Assembly: GCA_052148715.1 (NCBI GenBank)
Contig: JBKQHQ010000228.1
Location: forward strand, 1-7,948
Length of the DNA stretch: 7,948 nt
Source: JBKQHQ01 sp052148715
GTDB lineage: Bacteria > Pseudomonadota > Alphaproteobacteria > Rhizobiales > Xanthobacteraceae
Reading direction: 5' to 3'
Shown here: positions 6,271 through 7,948 of the stretch, in pieces
Layout: each line of letters opens with the position of its first letter
Numbering within the stretch: the stretch's first letter is position 1
The notes under the pieces: model-generated
Database searches by the model: none
What the model saw: the letters and a program-made list of their open reading frames with translations, nothing else
What the model was told of the DNA's origin: nothing
Position numbers and translations under genes: made by a program

Positions 6271-6306
6271 CCCCGGAGCGGTTCTGCGCGGTAGATTGCT
6301 CCGGGG
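6271..6306 (-). terminator. 9-bp inverted repeat downstream of the acyl-CoA synthetase gene
   Basis: CCCCGGAGC (6271-6279) and GCTCCGGGG (6298-6306) are perfectly complementary around an 18-nt loop, starting 44 nt past the synthetase stop codon. This is the expected place for its transcription terminator or 3'-end stabilising stem. The loop is long and no T-run follows on the minus strand; a smaller GC stem (about 6258-6268) comes next instead. An operator is an alternative reading. Confidence 0.4.
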
Positions 6307-6350
6307 ACGGCTTCAGTCGTTTTGCCCGACGAGCGCAGGGGCTTCGTCCG

Positions 6351-7948
6351 TCATGCCGCTTCTTGGTGCTGATATCTTTGGCGCAGCACCTTCTTGTCGA
6401 TCTTGCCGACCGTGGTCAGCGGCAGCTCCTTGACCACCATGATCCGCTCGGGGACCGCGAGTTTCGAGATGATGCCCTTGTCCACATACGACCGCACATG
6501 GGCGCGAATTGCTTCCTCGTCGACCTCGCCGGCGAGCTCGGGATCCACGACGACCAGCGCCATGGGACGTTCGCCCCATTTGGCGTCTCTCACGCCGATG
6601 ACGGCCACCCTGACGACACCTTTCTTCTCCGAGATGATGTCCTCCAGCTGGATCGACGAGATCCATTCTCCGCCGCTTTTGATGATGTCCTTGAGCCGGT
6701 CGGTGATGTGGACGCGTCCGTCGGCATCCCACGTGGCTACGTCGCCCGTGTGCAGGTAACCGCCGGCCCAAAGCTGCTCCGACGCCTCGGGATTGTTGAG
6801 ATAACCCATGGTGAGCCATGGGGCACGCGCGATGATCTCGCCGGGAGTTTTTCCGTCACGCGGCACGTCGGCCATGTCCGCATCAACGATGCGCAGATCG
6901 ACCAGCGGTCCCGGCAGGCCGGAGATCGTCCGGTACTCCACTTGCTGCTCCGGCTCTTCCGATAGCTGCTTTGTGCTCAGATGCATGACGGTCAGCATCG
7001 GGCACGACTCGGATTGCCCGTAACCGCTCCAGACATCGATGCCTCGCGCCCGCGCGGCTCTTGCCAGCGATCGCGGCATTGCGGAGCCTCCGACCGCCAT
7101 CTTCAGCCTGGAGAGATCCACGTCCTTGCTGCCGGGCGCGGTGAGCAGCATCTGCAGTATGGTCGGTACGCAATGCGTGAACGTCACGCCCTCCTGCGCA
7201 ATCAACCGCAAGAAGACATCGGGCGCATAACGCCCCGGATAGACCTGCTTCACGCCGGACAGGGTGGACGCGTAGGGGCAGCCCCAGGCGTGGACGTGAA
7301 ACATCGGCGTCATCGGCATGTAGACGTCCTCGCGATGAAACCGACCCTGGCTGGGCGCCACGCTATACTCGACCAACGCGGCAAGCGTGTGCAGCACCAA
7401 CTGACGATGGCTGAAATACACTCCTTTCGGCCGGCCGGTCGTCCCGGTCGTATGAAAGGCCGTCGCGCGGGTATTTTCGTCGAAATCCGCGAATTGGAAG
7501 AAGGGCGAGCTCGCTTCCAGCAATTCCTCGTACTCGCACTCGATCGGCAGACGCGTGGCCGGCCGCTGCTTGCCGTCTTGCAGCAACACGAATTTTCGCA
7601 CCATCGGCAGCTTGTCCACGAGCTTCTCGACGAGCGGCAGGAAGTCCGCGTTGACCAGCACGGTGGATGGGCCCGCGTCGTTCAGCGCGAACAGCAGCTG
7701 CTCGGGCGCAAGGGTGAGATTGACCGTTTGAAGCACGGCTCCCATCATCGGTATCGCGAAGTAGCACTCCAGGTAGCGATGGCTGTCCCAATCGAGCACA
7801 GCCACCACGTCGCCCTGCTCGACGCCGATTTGCGAGAGGCCGCTCGCCAACCGCCCAATGCGCTCCCGAAACGTCCGATAGCTGTGCCGCCTCAGGTCGC
7901 GATACACGATCTCCTGGTCGGGCGAGTGCACCAGCGGATAGTGAAGCA
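6351..7948 (-). CDS. Fatty-acyl-CoA synthetase (AMP-forming, medium/long-chain, AlkK-like), 5' end outside window
   Basis: This ANL-superfamily enzyme makes acyl-CoA from a fatty acid, ATP and CoA via an acyl-adenylate. The following positions count from the GTG at 7931. The P-loop is TTGTTGRPKG (161-170). MTPMFHVHAWGCPY (207-220) is typical of the AlkK-like group, and GYGQSES (303-309) is the A5 motif. LHTGD (393-397) contains the ribose-binding Asp397, and DRLKDIIKSGGEWIS (411-425) is the hinge and A8 region. Lys510 in TVGKIDKK is the expected catalytic lysine. The frame stays open past GTG-7931 to the right edge and encodes LHYPLVHSPDQEIVYRDL. Relatives have a few more residues before this, so the true start is probably just outside and GTG-7931 internal. 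Its stop is at 6351-6353, 468 bp before the hydrolase start, so an operon is uncertain. It would supply acyl-CoA to WS/DGAT or to beta-oxidation. Chain length cannot be read from sequence. Confidence 0.93.
   Translation of the reverse strand, partial: LHYPLVHSPDQEIVYRDLRRHSYRTFRERIGRLASGLSQIGVEQGDVVAVLDWDSHRYLECYFAIPMMGAVLQTVNLTLAPEQLLFALNDAGPSTVLVNADFLPLVEKLVDKLPMVRKFVLLQDGKQRPATRLPIECEYEELLEASSPFFQFADFDENTRATAFHTTGTTGRPKGVYFSHRQLVLHTLAALVEYSVAPSQGRFHREDVYMPMTPMFHVHAWGCPYASTLSGVKQVYPGRYAPDVFLRLIAQEGVTFTHCVPTILQMLLTAPGSKDVDLSRLKMAVGGSAMPRSLARAARARGIDVWSGYGQSESCPMLTVMHLSTKQLSEEPEQQVEYRTISGLPGPLVDLRIVDADMADVPRDGKTPGEIIARAPWLTMGYLNNPEASEQLWAGGYLHTGDVATWDADGRVHITDRLKDIIKSGGEWISSIQLEDIISEKKGVVRVAVIGVRDAKWGERPMALVVVDPELAGEVDEEAIRAHVRSYVDKGIISKLAVPERIMVVKELPLTTVGKIDKKVLRQRYQHQEAA

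Larger units (their letters stand above)
5883..6350. other. 468-bp intergenic region without a credible gene
   Basis: Between two minus-strand genes I find no ORF with good start context and no tRNA-like fold. The hydrolase-proximal end has an AT-rich patch (about 5931-5958) that may hold its promoter. The middle (6053-6095) is a GC-rich cluster of short repeats: CGCCGCGC at 6053-6060 and 6086-6093, GCGGCAA at 6068-6074 and 6077-6083, and the stem GCCGCG/CGCGGC at 6054-6059 and 6067-6072. The synthetase-proximal end has a 9-bp inverted repeat (6271-6306). From 6100 to 6250 I see nothing specific. Confidence 0.6.

Overview
The window is GC-rich, densely coding bacterial DNA. Ribosome-binding sites are Shine-Dalgarno type, and two of the six genes run off the window edges. 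A DUF2927 protein and a proteobacterial-type glutathionyl-hydroquinone reductase point to a proteobacterium, most likely an alphaproteobacterium. That is inferred from gene content only, because no rRNA or other marker is present. I see no tRNA, rRNA, CRISPR array, insertion sequence or phage gene.

Layout: (1) 1-296 (+), the C-terminal end of a DUF2927 protein. (2) 369-1361 (-), a complete glutathionyl-hydroquinone reductase (Xi-class GST), convergent with gene 1 across a 72-bp gap holding a hairpin. (3) 1362-1623, a gap with several inverted repeats, the strongest in the leader of gene 2. (4) 1624-3144 (-), a wax ester synthase/diacylglycerol acyltransferase (WS/DGAT). (5) 3145-3272, a 128-bp divergent intergenic region. 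(6) 3273-4499 (+), a class I-type HMG-CoA reductase family protein. (7) 4500-4616, a short convergent gap with a perfect 7-bp hairpin. (8) 4617-5882 (-), an alpha/beta-hydrolase of lipase/esterase type. (9) 5883-6350, 468 bp with no credible gene but an AT-rich promoter-like patch, GC-rich repeats and a 9-bp inverted repeat. (10) 6351-7948 (-), a fatty-acyl-CoA synthetase whose start lies beyond the right edge.

Genes 4, 6, 8 and 10 form a plausible neutral-lipid neighbourhood. The synthetase would activate fatty acids, WS/DGAT would transfer acyl groups to an alcohol or diacylglycerol, and the hydrolase could release them again. The unusual member is the HMG-CoA reductase-like protein, transcribed divergently from WS/DGAT. 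HMG-CoA reductases turn a thioester into an alcohol. This one keeps the catalytic Glu/Lys/Asp/His set but appears to lack a lysine that grips the HMG carboxylate in the human enzyme. Supply of an alcohol to WS/DGAT is a testable idea, not a demonstrated function. The first two genes look like unrelated housekeeping or detoxification functions.
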